A stretch of DNA of 64,000 nt from contig CALXSJ010000008.1 of assembly GCA_944391115.1 (NCBI GenBank), positions 1-64,000 on the forward strand, written 5' to 3'. Positions 52,427 to 60,942 of the stretch are shown piece after piece. Positions within the stretch are counted from its first letter, which is position 1. Each line of letters starts with the position of its first letter. The translations under genes and the position numbers were made by a program. Source of the DNA: an uncultured Victivallales bacterium. GTDB taxonomy: Bacteria > Verrucomicrobiota > Lentisphaeria > Victivallales > UBA1829. The notes beneath the pieces are model-generated. The model was not told the DNA's origin and ran no database searches. It was given only the letters and a program-made list of their open reading frames with translations.

Positions 52427-53536
52427 TTACAAATACGCTTCGGCGAGATCGTTCCAGAAGGCAAGACCCTTTTCCGTCGGAAAAATCCGGTCCGGCGTCT
52501 CCTGAAGCATCCCGTCCTGCAGTTGTTTTCCGATTATTGTACTCCACATTTCCCGCCACGGCAATGGGGAAACACGGGAAAATTCGTTTTTTCCCCATCC
52601 GCGCACGGTGCGAAGACCCATGATGAACATTTCGCCCAGACGCTTTTCATCGCGGATGACATCCGCCTCGGGGGGAATTCCGGCGAGCCAGCGTGCAAGC
52701 GGGGAAACCTCCGTAAAGCGCACCACTCCGTCGAAAGAGCACGCCGCCGGGCCGAGCCCGAGGTAGGGTTCCGCATGCCAGACATTCTGGTTGTGGCGGC
52801 ATTCATGCTCTCTTGCAGCATAGTTGGAAATCTCATAGCGCGGCATGCCGTGCGCGGCGAGAATTTCCTGCGCCGCCTCCCACATGGCAAAGGAGAGTTC
52901 ATTGTCTTCCGGCGGAAGTTTGCGCGCGGCAAGCTCCGTGCCTTCTTCGATGCTCAGCGAGTAGGCGGAGATGTGCCGCACTCCATGGGAGAGGGCCGTA
53001 TCCAGTTCTTCCCTCCAGTCCGCGAGCGTTTCCCCCGGCAGTGCGTAAATGAGGTCGAATCCGATGTTATCGATTCCGTTTGCGCGCAGAAGCCGCAATG
53101 CCGTTTCCACGGCGTGCGGATCGGACGGACGCCGTCCGATCTTCTCCCGGAAATCGGGGCGGAAGGACTGGACGCCCATGCTGACACGGTTTACATGCCG
53201 CGCGAGGATTTCCGCCTTTTCCTCCGTCAGGCTTTCCGGATTGCACTCGATGGAAATTTCCGCGCCGGGCAGGAAGGAAAAGTGCCGTTCCAGAATCCGG
53301 AACAGACGCTTCAGGGCCTCCGGGGGGAGGGCGGTCGGGGTTCCTCCTCCGATGTAAAGCGTTTCCAGTGCAAGGGTTTGCTCCGATTTTTCCGCCGCAT
53401 CGTTCTCCAGTCGATCCAGCCATTGCGTCACGGACGCGGGATTGACTTCAGGCTCGGAGTAAAAGGCGCAGTATGCGCATTTCCCGTTGCAGAACGGGAC
53501 ATGCACATAGACGTTCCGGCAGGGGCGCGTGTTCAT
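52427..53536 (-). CDS. hemW: HemW-like radical SAM protein
   Basis: A 369-residue radical SAM protein with CX3CX2C (Cys16, Cys20, Cys23 in CNGKCAYC) and the HemW/HemN-like core (LYIGGGTPTALPPEAL, GVQSF, IGFDLIYALPGET). The HNQNVW motif agrees with the HNXXYW heme-binding motif of HemW. HemW is a heme chaperone in several bacteria and is often annotated as oxygen-independent coproporphyrinogen oxidase. The ATG overlaps the larC stop, so the two are coupled. Alternative: a true HemN, but the short length favours HemW. Confidence 0.85.
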   Translation of the reverse strand: MNTRPCRNVYVHVPFCNGKCAYCAFYSEPEVNPASVTQWLDRLENDAAEKSEQTLALETLYIGGGTPTALPPEALKRLFRILERHFSFLPGAEISIECNPESLTEEKAEILARHVNRVSMGVQSFRPDFREKIGRRPSDPHAVETALRLLRANGIDNIGFDLIYALPGETLADWREELDTALSHGVRHISAYSLSIEEGTELAARKLPPEDNELSFAMWEAAQEILAAHGMPRYEISNYAAREHECRHNQNVWHAEPYLGLGPAACSFDGVVRFTEVSPLARWLAGIPPEADVIRDEKRLGEMFIMGLRTVRGWGKNEFSRVSPLPWREMWSTIIGKQLQDGMLQETPDRIFPTEKGLAFWNDLAEAYL

Positions 53537-54711
53537 GATTCCAGCGCGTTCAGGGCGGAAAGAAAAACTTCCCTGTAAGGAATCCCCTGTTCGCGGGCGG
53601 CACGCAGACACTCTTCGTATTCGGGTTTTGCGGAAATCACTTTGCCGTCGAGAAACGCGCGCTTGACATGGATTTCCGTGCCGCAGGGAAGTTTCACCGT
53701 AACCGTGTCCCGTTCCAGAATACGCCGTTCCGTGCGGCGCACCCGGACGCCGAGCGTGCCGCTTTCCCGGAAGAGGGTTTCCGAGAAGCGGTCGAGATCA
53801 GACTCCATGCAGAGGACGTGCAGGACAAAACCGGGCCTCTGCTTCTTCATGACGGCAGGCGTCATCCAGACATCGCGCGCGCCGTCCGCCAGCAGTTTTG
53901 TTGCAAGCGCGCCCGCCGTTTCCGGTGTCACGTCGTCCAGATTCGTTTCCAGTTCGACGCATGTTTCGCTGTTCCATGCGGCGCATTCGGCCGACTCGAT
54001 CAGAGTTGCGCGCAGTGCGTTTGGACGTCCGTTGAGTTTCCTGCTTCCGAAGGAGATGGATTCGGCGATGACTTTTCCGGTGATCCGGCGGTTCTGTCCG
54101 CCGGGGAGGGTCGTCAGGAGGGCCGCGCCGGTCGGGGTAATCATTTCAAAAGGTTCGTCAGTCTGCGTGATCTCAATGCCTTTGAGGAGGCGGAGCGTGG
54201 CGGGCGCCGGGATCGGATAGATGCCGTGGCGGCAGCGGAAGGTTCCTGTTCCTTCCGGCAGGACGCCGAAGGAAATGGAATCGATTCCGAGCATGACGAA
54301 CGCCCAGCAGGAGCCGAGGATGTCCACAATGGAATCGACTGCGCCGACTTCATGAAAATGCACGTGATGGGAGTGGCAGCCGTGGACTTCGCCTTCGGCG
54401 TGTGCCAGACGGTGAAAGACTTCGTGCGCCAGTTTTTTGGCCGCGTCGGGCATCGGGGCGTTGTCGATGATCCCGGCAATTTCGGGAAGGGCGCGTTCCG
54501 TTCCGGAATTTTCCGTGATTTTCACTTCCAGTTTTGCGCCGTTCATTCCATAATCGGAAAAGGGGATTTTTTCGATGGTGAATGCGTCGCCGGGAATGGC
54601 GGTGTTCAGTCCCTGTTCAATCTGTTTCAGATTGGCGCCGAGACCGCCGAGGGCGGCGAGAATCATGTCTCCGGCGGCGCCGCCGACACTGTCAAAACGA
54701 ATGTATCTCAT
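53533..54711 (-). CDS. larC: Nickel-pincer cofactor protein LarC
   Basis: A 392-residue LarC protein, which inserts nickel into the pyridinium-dithio pincer of lactate racemase and related enzymes. RFDSVGGAAGDMILAALG at the N-terminus and the histidine-rich HGCHSHHVHFHEVGAVDSIVDI are diagnostic. In some bacteria larC is split and needs frameshifting; here it is one frame. AGGAGG precedes ATG 54711. LarB, LarE and LarA are not in the window, so the cofactor's user is unknown. It follows an AT-rich hairpin-repeat region and precedes hemW. Confidence 0.9.
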   Translation of the reverse strand: MRYIRFDSVGGAAGDMILAALGGLGANLKQIEQGLNTAIPGDAFTIEKIPFSDYGMNGAKLEVKITENSGTERALPEIAGIIDNAPMPDAAKKLAHEVFHRLAHAEGEVHGCHSHHVHFHEVGAVDSIVDILGSCWAFVMLGIDSISFGVLPEGTGTFRCRHGIYPIPAPATLRLLKGIEITQTDEPFEMITPTGAALLTTLPGGQNRRITGKVIAESISFGSRKLNGRPNALRATLIESAECAAWNSETCVELETNLDDVTPETAGALATKLLADGARDVWMTPAVMKKQRPGFVLHVLCMESDLDRFSETLFRESGTLGVRVRRTERRILERDTVTVKLPCGTEIHVKRAFLDGKVISAKPEYEECLRAAREQGIPYREVFLSALNALES

Positions 54712-54735
54712 TTTACCTCCTGAAAAGTTATTTCC

Positions 54736-54984
54736 TGCGCGCGAAGCTGCGCAACTGAAAAAATAATTTAAAAAAATAATTTGCAAGGCAAATTATAATT
54801 CGTGCAGGACTTTCAGTCCTGCCGCGGTCCAGCTGCGCAAGCTGGTCGCGCAACGCGCGAAATAAATAAATTGCGCGCGAAGCTGCGCAACAAAAAAATA
54901 ATTTGCAACGCAAATTATGATTCGTGCTCTCCTTTCAGTCCTGCCGTGGTCCAGCTGCGTAAGCTGGTCGTGCACAGCACGAAA
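54736..54984 (+). repeat. Dispersed hairpin repeat, copies 3 and 4 in tandem
   Basis: Two copies, 54736-54862 and 54872-54984, followed by a truncated third at 54991-55011. Each has ATAATTTGC-AAG/AAC-GCAAATTAT (9-bp stem), a GCAGGACT-TTC-AGTCCTGC stem (decayed on one side in the second), CCAGCT-N5-AGCTGG, and a 6-bp stem that is TCGCGC-AAC-GCGCGA in one and TCGTGC-ACA-GCACGA in the other, a compensatory pair. They lie 25 bases upstream of larC and point away from it. No gene is seen in 54712-55319. Confidence 0.85.
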
Positions 54985-55015
54985 CAAAAAATTGCGAAGC
55001 AACTGAAAAACTTTT

Positions 55016-55320
55016 AAGAACGTGAGGGCTCCGCGCCCTCACCCTCCGCGGCAGGTGTGAGACACCTGCACCCGGCAGGCAAGCTTGCCGTCTTTTTTTA
55101 TGATAAATTCTTATTTTTTATTTTTTTTTAAGAACGTGAGGGCTCCGCGCCCTCACCCTCCGCGGCAGGTGTGAGACACCTGCACCCGGCAGGCAAGCCT
55201 GCCGTCTTTTTTTTATGATAAAATTTTATTTTTTTTTTAAGAGCGTGAGGGCTCCGCGCCCTCACCCACCGCGGCAGGTGTGAGACACCTGCACCCGGCA
55301 GGCAAGCCTGCCGTCTTTTT
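55016..55320. repeat. Three tandem copies of a triple-hairpin repeat
   Basis: Copies start at 55016, 55130 and 55239 (periods 114 and 109). Each carries GTGAGGGC-N5-GCCCTCAC, GCAGGTGT-GAG-ACACCTGC and GGCAGG-CAAG-CCTGCC (one base changed in copy 1), then a T-rich tail of 8 or more T. On the plus strand the last hairpin plus T-tract looks like an intrinsic terminator; the minus strand, which glgB uses, lacks a U-tract. The block ends exactly at the glgB stop codon. Confidence 0.9.
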
Positions 55321-57548
55321 TATTTTTTTATTTTCTTGAGGAATACCGCGCCCAGCCACGGCAGCCGCAGACGGATATGCTGTTTCTGTCCGTGATAAAG
55401 CCCATCCTCGGTTTTCATCACTCCGGGATTGGTCAATCCCGTCCCGCCGTATTCCGCTGCATCGGAGTTAAAAACTTCAACCCATTCCCCGGGGAAGGGC
55501 ACCCCTGTCACATAGTCGTCCCGAACCACCGGCGTCAGATTCAGAATCACGACAACGGCTTCCGTATGTTTCCTGTTCCAGCGGATATAGGAAAGAATCG
55601 ACTGGCGGAAATCTCCGCCGTCCAGCCACTGGAAGCCGGCATCGGTGAAATCCACCTCCCAAAGCGCCGGATTTTCCCGGTAAAAACGGTTCAGATCGGC
55701 GGAAAGACGCTTCATCGCCGCATGCTGCGGATAATCCAGCAGCATCCAGTCAAGCCCCGCATTGCTGTTCCATTCAATCCATTGTCCGAACTCGCCGCCC
55801 ATGAAAAGAAGTTTCTTCCCAGGATGCGTGATCATGTAGGAAAAGAGCGCGCGCAGATTCGCAAACTTCTGCTGATAGTCTCCCGGCATCTTGTCGAGCA
55901 GCGATTTCTTCCCGTGAACCACTTCGTCATGACTCAGCGGCAGAATGAAGTTTTCCGTGAAGGCGTAAAGCATCGAAAAGGTGATTTTGCCGTGATTGTA
56001 GCTGCGGTAGATCGGATCCAGCGCAAAATATTCCAGCGTGTCATGCATCCATCCCATGTTCCATTTGAACGTGAATCCGAGTCCGCCGAGATAGGCGGGA
56101 CGCGAGACCCCCGGCCACGCGGTGGATTCCTCCGCCACCATCATGATCCCCGGAAAGAGCTCGTGCGCCAGCTCGTTGAGACGCCGCAGAAACGCAATCG
56201 CCTCCAGATTCTCGTTGCCGCCGTATTTGTTGGGGATCCACTCTCCCTCGTTGCGCGAGTAGTTCAGATAAAGCATGGAGGCCACGGCGTCCACCCGCAG
56301 ACCGTCCACATGGAACTTGTCGAACCAGTAGAGGGCGCTCCCGATCAGGAAGTTTTTCACCTCGTTGCGCCCGAAGTTGAAGATGTAGGTGCCCCAGTCG
56401 CGATGTTCGCCCTGCCGCGGATCGGCATGCTCGTAAAGCGCGGTTCCGTCGAAGCGTCCGAGTCCGAAGGAGTCCTTCGGAAAATGCGCGGGAACCCAGT
56501 CGAGAATCACTCCGATGCCTTTTTCATGCATGTAATCGACGAAATAAGCGAAATCCTCCGGCGAGCCGTAGCGCGCGGTCGGCGCATAGAATCCCGTCAC
56601 CTGATATCCCCATGACTGATCGAGCGGATGTTCGCAGACCGGCAGAAGCTCGATATGGGTGTAACCCATCTCCAGAATGTAGTCTGCAAGCGCGTGGGCC
56701 AGTTCGCGGTAATTGTGGAAATCGTCCTTCTTTTTCGGATCCAGCCTGCGCAGTCCGGGGCCGCGCCAGGAGGCGAGATGCACTTCATAAATATTGACGG
56801 GCGAATTCAGAATATCACGTTTCGCGCGGCGTGCCATCCAGTCTCCGTCGGTCCATGCATACGGAGAGGCGGCGGGGACTCTTCCCGCATTGTTGGGGCG
56901 CAGTTCGGTGCGCTGCGCATAGGGGTCGAGCTTGACGAGAATGTCGCCGTTCTTCGTGCGGATTTCATACTTGTAGAGGTCGCCTGGTTGAAGCGACGGG
57001 ATGAAGAGTTCCCAGATGCCGGAGGAACCCATGAGGCGCATCATGTCGCGCCGTCCGTCCCAGCAGTTGAAGTCGCCGATCACGGAGACCCGTTCCGCAT
57101 TCGGCGCCCACACCGCGAAGAGAACGCCCTCGACCTCTCCCATGTGGTGCGGATGCGCGCCCATGACCTCGTAAATCCGGTGGTGTTCGCCGGAGTTGAA
57201 GAGATACATGTCCATTTCCCCGACACCGGGAAGGAAGTGATAGGGATCCTCGGAGGTGAAAGTCCCGCCGTCGGCGAAATGTTTTTCCACCGCATAATCG
57301 AAATGCTTCTTTTTCCCGGGGAAGGTCTTGACGAAGAGTCCGGCGTCCGCGACTTTTTCCATCGGGAATTTTTTCCCGTCCGCAAGCAGAAAAACCTCCT
57401 GCGCAACGGGATCGTAAACTCGAACGGAAATCCCGTTTTTTTCGGTGTGCATTCCGAGTATGGCGTGCGGATCGGCGATCCGTCCCTCAAAAAGCGTCCG
57501 GTAGGCTTCGGAATCAAAGGCGTCGTGTTTCGCAGCGGCTTTTTTCAT
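55320..57548 (-). CDS. glgB: 1,4-alpha-glucan branching enzyme
   Basis: A 742-residue GH13 branching enzyme that forms alpha-1,6 branches in glycogen. An N-terminal CBM48-type domain ([21 protein letters not shown]) precedes the barrel with the catalytic Asp in [11 protein letters not shown], the Glu in MMVAEEST and [19 protein letters not shown] precedes ATG 57548; an in-frame ATG at 57569 is less likely. No other glg gene is nearby. The 3' end abuts the triple-hairpin repeat. Confidence 0.96.
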   Translation of the reverse strand: MKKAAAKHDAFDSEAYRTLFEGRIADPHAILGMHTEKNGISVRVYDPVAQEVFLLADGKKFPMEKVADAGLFVKTFPGKKKHFDYAVEKHFADGGTFTSEDPYHFLPGVGEMDMYLFNSGEHHRIYEVMGAHPHHMGEVEGVLFAVWAPNAERVSVIGDFNCWDGRRDMMRLMGSSGIWELFIPSLQPGDLYKYEIRTKNGDILVKLDPYAQRTELRPNNAGRVPAASPYAWTDGDWMARRAKRDILNSPVNIYEVHLASWRGPGLRRLDPKKKDDFHNYRELAHALADYILEMGYTHIELLPVCEHPLDQSWGYQVTGFYAPTARYGSPEDFAYFVDYMHEKGIGVILDWVPAHFPKDSFGLGRFDGTALYEHADPRQGEHRDWGTYIFNFGRNEVKNFLIGSALYWFDKFHVDGLRVDAVASMLYLNYSRNEGEWIPNKYGGNENLEAIAFLRRLNELAHELFPGIMMVAEESTAWPGVSRPAYLGGLGFTFKWNMGWMHDTLEYFALDPIYRSYNHGKITFSMLYAFTENFILPLSHDEVVHGKKSLLDKMPGDYQQKFANLRALFSYMITHPGKKLLFMGGEFGQWIEWNSNAGLDWMLLDYPQHAAMKRLSADLNRFYRENPALWEVDFTDAGFQWLDGGDFRQSILSYIRWNRKHTEAVVVILNLTPVVRDDYVTGVPFPGEWVEVFNSDAAEYGGTGLTNPGVMKTEDGLYHGQKQHIRLRLPWLGAVFLKKIKK

Positions 57549-57574
57549 GGTTCTCCTCCTCTGTATCACTTCGA

Positions 57575-57603
57575 ATTATAGCACCTTTTCATCGAAACGG
57601 CAA
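57575..57603 (-). promoter_or_regulatory. Promoter of glgB
   Basis: TTGCCG, a 17-base spacer and TATAAT on the minus strand lie about 27 bases upstream of the glgB ATG at 57548. Confidence 0.6.
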
Positions 57604-57718
57604 AGAAAAAAATATGTTTTTCCGTTTTTTTCCCTGCAAATAAAAGAACTGCGGGAATTGAACGGACCTCTGCGCTCTTTCCTGCGGATGCATTTCCCGC
57701 TTTTTTCCGGAAACGCTC

Positions 57719-57746
57719 TTGACAAATCGTTTTCCCCGACTATAAT
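57719..57746 (+). promoter_or_regulatory. Promoter of the regulator-GH89 unit
   Basis: TTGACA, a 16-base spacer and TATAAT lie 48 bases upstream of the ATG at 57795. The predicted start near 57753 gives a leader of about 42 bases with no clear Shine-Dalgarno sequence; the operator-like repeat occupies that space. Confidence 0.8.
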
Positions 57747-57763
57747 TATACTTAATATGATAT

Positions 57764-57790
57764 TTTTTGTATAACAAAAAGTATAACAAA
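57764..57790. promoter_or_regulatory. AraR-like operator in the leader
   Basis: TTTTTGT-ATA-ACAAAAA (57764-57780) is a perfect 7-bp inverted repeat. GTATAACAAA follows at 57781-57790 as a second half-like copy, offset by 12 bases from the same decamer at 57769. The TTGT-N-ACAA core resembles AraR-type operators, in keeping with the adjacent GntR/LacI-type regulator. Binding would block transcription or ribosome entry. Confidence 0.6.
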
Positions 57791-57794
57791 TAAA

Positions 57795-58880
57795 ATGAGC
57801 GCGACCAAAAGGGATAAAATTCTCGGAGAGATTCTCGGAGAGCTGGCCGCCGGGAAATTCGGCGCGCCGGGAGAACGCTTCCTGACGACCCGGGAACTTG
57901 CTTCCGGGAAAGGCGTTTCCCTGAAAACGGGCTTTCACATCATCGAGGGCCTCCGCGATGCCGGTGTGATCCGGAAAGAGGGACGGGATTACCGGATTGC
58001 CGCGCTGACGCCTCCGCAGAGCCGCGAAAACGGCAGGATGCTGATCGGCTTCCTTGCGACCTGTCTGGAGAGCCCCTATTTTGCAAAACTCGCCTGCCAT
58101 GCGGAGGAGTTCGCGCATTCGATCGGGGCGAGCCTGATTATCGCTTCCAGCAATTACGATTTCAAAACGGAATGCGAGCGCCTGCGAATGTTCACGCGGC
58201 AGGGGGTATCGGGGATCATGATCTGCCCATGGGCCTCGACGCCGGAGGAGGAGCGTTTCTACGGCACCCTTGATGTGCCGTATGTTCTGCTCGGACGCCG
58301 TCTCGCGTCGCAGGAGTGCGATGCGGTTCTGGTCAACAACCAGAAGGCTGCGCAGGAAATGGCCGCTCATCTGGCGGGGCAGGGCATCCGCGAGTTCGCC
58401 TACATCGGGCAGTCCGGAAAGCACAGCGACGAACGTCTGCTCGGTTTCCGGGCGGGTCTGCTGGAGCGCGGGATTCTGCTGGATGAAAAAAACATCCTGC
58501 GTCTGGATTACAATTCGGCGGAGGCGTGCCGGGCCGGCATAACGCGCCTTCTGCGCGGCAGACGCGCCGGACGGCTCGGGATTTTCTGCTATCATGATCT
58601 TTTCGCCTCGCGCACCGTCAATCTCTGCCATGAACTGGGGATTTCCGTGCCGGAGGAAGCGGCCGTCGCGGGATTCGACGATCTCCCGGTCGCATCGGAA
58701 ATTTATCCGCCGCTTACGACCGTGTCCTATCCCGTGCGCGACATCGCGCGCATCGCGTTTGAAACATTGTATGCGAGAATCAAATTCCATACGCTTGGCA
58801 GGGGGGTCTGCCGTTATCTCGACTCCCGGCTTGTGATCCGGAAAAGCACGGTGATCCGGGGAAAGGAGCCCCGCGCATGA
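57795..58880 (+). CDS. GntR-type HTH / LacI-type sensor transcriptional regulator
   Basis: A 361-residue regulator similar in layout to the one at 10067. An N-terminal winged helix of GntR form (ILGELAAGKFGAPGERFL, HIIEGLRDAGVIRKEGRDYRI) is followed by a LacI-type effector domain (LIGFLATCLESPYF, VAGFDDLPVASEIYPPLTTV). The HTH recognition helix is less canonical than in the 10067 protein. No ribosome site is seen. The stop overlaps the serine hydrolase start by ATGA. It probably controls the sugar unit 57795-64000. Confidence 0.83.
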   Translation: MSATKRDKILGEILGELAAGKFGAPGERFLTTRELASGKGVSLKTGFHIIEGLRDAGVIRKEGRDYRIAALTPPQSRENGRMLIGFLATCLESPYFAKLACHAEEFAHSIGASLIIASSNYDFKTECERLRMFTRQGVSGIMICPWASTPEEERFYGTLDVPYVLLGRRLASQECDAVLVNNQKAAQEMAAHLAGQGIREFAYIGQSGKHSDERLLGFRAGLLERGILLDEKNILRLDYNSAEACRAGITRLLRGRRAGRLGIFCYHDLFASRTVNLCHELGISVPEEAAVAGFDDLPVASEIYPPLTTVSYPVRDIARIAFETLYARIKFHTLGRGVCRYLDSRLVIRKSTVIRGKEPRA

Positions 58881-59863
58881 AGACGCCGCAGGAACAGATT
58901 CAGGCGGGATGGATTGACGGAGCCGTCGTGCTCGGCGGAACGCGCAGAACGGATTTTCTGCGGAGCGCGTGGGGCGTTGCCGACCGGGAGAGGAAAAACC
59001 CCATGCGCACGGATTGTGTCTTTGACATCGCCAGCCTTACAAAGGTCGTCGGAACGGCTCCTCTTCTTGCGCTCTGCATGGAGGAGGGACTGGTGGATTT
59101 TGACGCGCCCTTTACCGAATATCTGCCGTACCGCGGAAAAATTCCCGCTCCCGTCACTGTGCGCCATCTGGCGACGCATTGCTCGGGCGTGCAGATCAAT
59201 TACCCCTGCTTTCCCGGAGAGCACGAGAAAATGGCGCGTTCCATTCTTGCGGAGGATTTTGTCCGTCCTCCTGGAGTTCTCTACGAATATACCTGCACCA
59301 GCTACATCCTGCTCGGATTCCTGATCGAAGCCGTGACCGGACGCAGTCTGGAAGAGCTTGCCGCGGAACGCATTTTCGCGCCGCTGGGAATGACCGGTAC
59401 GCGCTGGGGCGCGCCGCCGGATGGGGCGCTTCCCCGGACGATCCGGACGATCAACGCGGATCCCGGCGTGATTTCCGACCATGGCGCGCGCGCCATGGCT
59501 CCCCGCCGGACCGGGAACGCGGGCATTTTTTCCACGGCGGACGATCTGGCGAAATTCTGCCGGATGATGCTCGGGGAAGGGAAGAGGCTGTTCCGGAGCG
59601 GAACCATGGAGCTCTTTTTCCGCAATCAGGCGCCGCACGGCATGGCGGCGCGTTCGCTTGGCTGGAACCTCGACAAAACCGGTATTCCGCGCGGCTTCTC
59701 GTCCGCGACGATCTTCCACACGGGCTGGACCGGCCAGTCGATGTGGATCGACCCGGAAACGGAACGTTTTCTTCTGGTGCTCACCAACCGCTTCGGCGAG
59801 TCGGCCGAATCCTGCAAGGGACGTCTGGCAATCGCCTCGGAAGCGCTCGATACCATTTCATAA
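58877..59863 (+). CDS. Serine hydrolase of the class C beta-lactamase fold
   Basis: A 328-residue protein with the SLTK nucleophile motif, a YTC triad where class C enzymes have YXN (Asn replaced by Cys), and HTGWTG as the third box. No signal peptide is present, so it should be cytosolic, unlike periplasmic beta-lactamases. Such proteins are often esterases or amidases acting on acylated sugars or D-amino acid peptides. It overlaps the regulator by ATGA and precedes the TIM-barrel gene, so it may remove acyl groups from imported oligosaccharides. Antibiotic resistance is not supported. Confidence 0.82.
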   Translation: MKTPQEQIQAGWIDGAVVLGGTRRTDFLRSAWGVADRERKNPMRTDCVFDIASLTKVVGTAPLLALCMEEGLVDFDAPFTEYLPYRGKIPAPVTVRHLATHCSGVQINYPCFPGEHEKMARSILAEDFVRPPGVLYEYTCTSYILLGFLIEAVTGRSLEELAAERIFAPLGMTGTRWGAPPDGALPRTIRTINADPGVISDHGARAMAPRRTGNAGIFSTADDLAKFCRMMLGEGKRLFRSGTMELFFRNQAPHGMAARSLGWNLDKTGIPRGFSSATIFHTGWTGQSMWIDPETERFLLVLTNRFGESAESCKGRLAIASEALDTIS

Positions 59864-59889
59864 AATCAAACAGGGAAAGAAAGAGAAAG

Positions 59890-60921
59890 ATGGCAATCAC
59901 ACAGACGGCGGTCAGCTATTACGGGCTCAACTACGTGGAGCATGCGGAGAAGGATTTTCAGGAGATGCTGGAACACGGGTGCACGACCGTGATTCTCGCG
60001 GTCACGGAATTCGATTTCGACTTCTGGCGACCGAACATTCCGAAAATCGTGGCGAAAGCGCATGAAATGGGTCTGCGCGTCCTGATCGACCCGTGGGGCA
60101 ACGGGAAATATTTCGGAGGCGAGCAGGTCAGCAAGTTTCTCCAGGACAATGTCGAAAACCGGCAGGTTTCCGCGCTTACGGGGGAAAAGCTTCCGTATGC
60201 CTGCTTCAACACGAACAGCTACCGCGACTACTTCCGCAACTTCTGCGTGACGCTGGCGCGGGAAACCAGTCCGGACGGTTTCTTCTGGGACGAGCCGCAT
60301 TACGCGTTCCCGAAGGGGATCGCCTCCATCACCGGCGGCGTCGCCGACGACTGGACATGCTTCTGCCCCGTCTGCCGGAAACGCTTCTCCGACTATTACG
60401 GCTACGAGATGCCGCGCTATATGACCAATGACGTCAAGCTCTTCCGCTGGCGCGAGGCGCTGGTCGTGCTTTCCGAAACGTCGAAGGCGCTCAAGGAGAT
60501 CAACCCGGCTCTGGAGATCACCTGCTGCGTTCATGCGACGCAGAACGGCTACTATGTTTCCGAATACCGCGGATACGACAACTGGGACATGGTCGCCGCA
60601 TGCCCGTATTTCGACGTCTTCTCGACGACGATCATCAACTGGGCGCTTCCGGAGGATTTCTACCGCGACATCACCGAACGGACCGTTGCCGTCGCCAGAA
60701 AATACGGCAAGAAATCCGAACGCTGGCTCATGGGCTACTACAAACAGCCGAAGGACTGGGCGCAGGTCGCGAAATGGGCCGACATCGCCGAGGCCGCGGG
60801 CGTGGACCGCATCGCGGCATGGACCTATCGCGGCGGTTACGGCACGGTTGTCGGCGCGCCCGATGCGCTCAAGCTCTGGGACACCATCGGCGAAAGTTAC
60901 AGACGGCTGCTCAAAAAATAA
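59890..60921 (+). CDS. TIM-barrel glycoside-hydrolase-like protein
   Basis: A 343-residue cytosolic protein that reads as a single (beta/alpha)8 barrel: ILAVTEFDFDFW, VLIDPWGNGKYFGGE, DGFFWDEPHY with a likely acidic catalytic residue, then CFCPVCRKRF, the same CXCXXC knuckle seen in GH42 and DUF4838 proteins. A second acid may lie in the region around YDNWDMVAACPYFDVF. I do not assign a CAZy family. The start at 59890 is the first Met after the serine hydrolase stop; GAAAGAGAAAG precedes it. It lies 21 bases before the GH89-like gene. Confidence 0.7.
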   Translation: MAITQTAVSYYGLNYVEHAEKDFQEMLEHGCTTVILAVTEFDFDFWRPNIPKIVAKAHEMGLRVLIDPWGNGKYFGGEQVSKFLQDNVENRQVSALTGEKLPYACFNTNSYRDYFRNFCVTLARETSPDGFFWDEPHYAFPKGIASITGGVADDWTCFCPVCRKRFSDYYGYEMPRYMTNDVKLFRWREALVVLSETSKALKEINPALEITCCVHATQNGYYVSEYRGYDNWDMVAACPYFDVFSTTIINWALPEDFYRDITERTVAVARKYGKKSERWLMGYYKQPKDWAQVAKWADIAEAAGVDRIAAWTYRGGYGTVVGAPDALKLWDTIGESYRRLLKK

Positions 60922-60942
60922 CGGAAAACGGGAGGTCCCGGA

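Noticed and set aside
54802-55017. Small protein encoded in the hairpin repeats
   Set aside because: The frame runs through both repeat copies and stems, has no ribosome site, and the compensatory changes fit folding better than coding. The short frames MLRIAGNCF at 32650 and MLCIAKNCF at 35464 come from the same repeat family and were treated alike.
55016-55320. CRISPR array
   Set aside because: Only three units, each a compound of three palindromes, with AT-rich spacers that resemble one another and vary only slightly; no cas gene is present.
58877-59863. Antibiotic-resistance beta-lactamase
   Set aside because: No signal peptide, altered YXN motif and sugar-operon context favour an esterase or amidase role.
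59179-59889. Extended upstream start for the TIM-barrel protein
   Set aside because: The extension overlaps the serine hydrolase in another frame; barrel homology begins at the Met at 59890.
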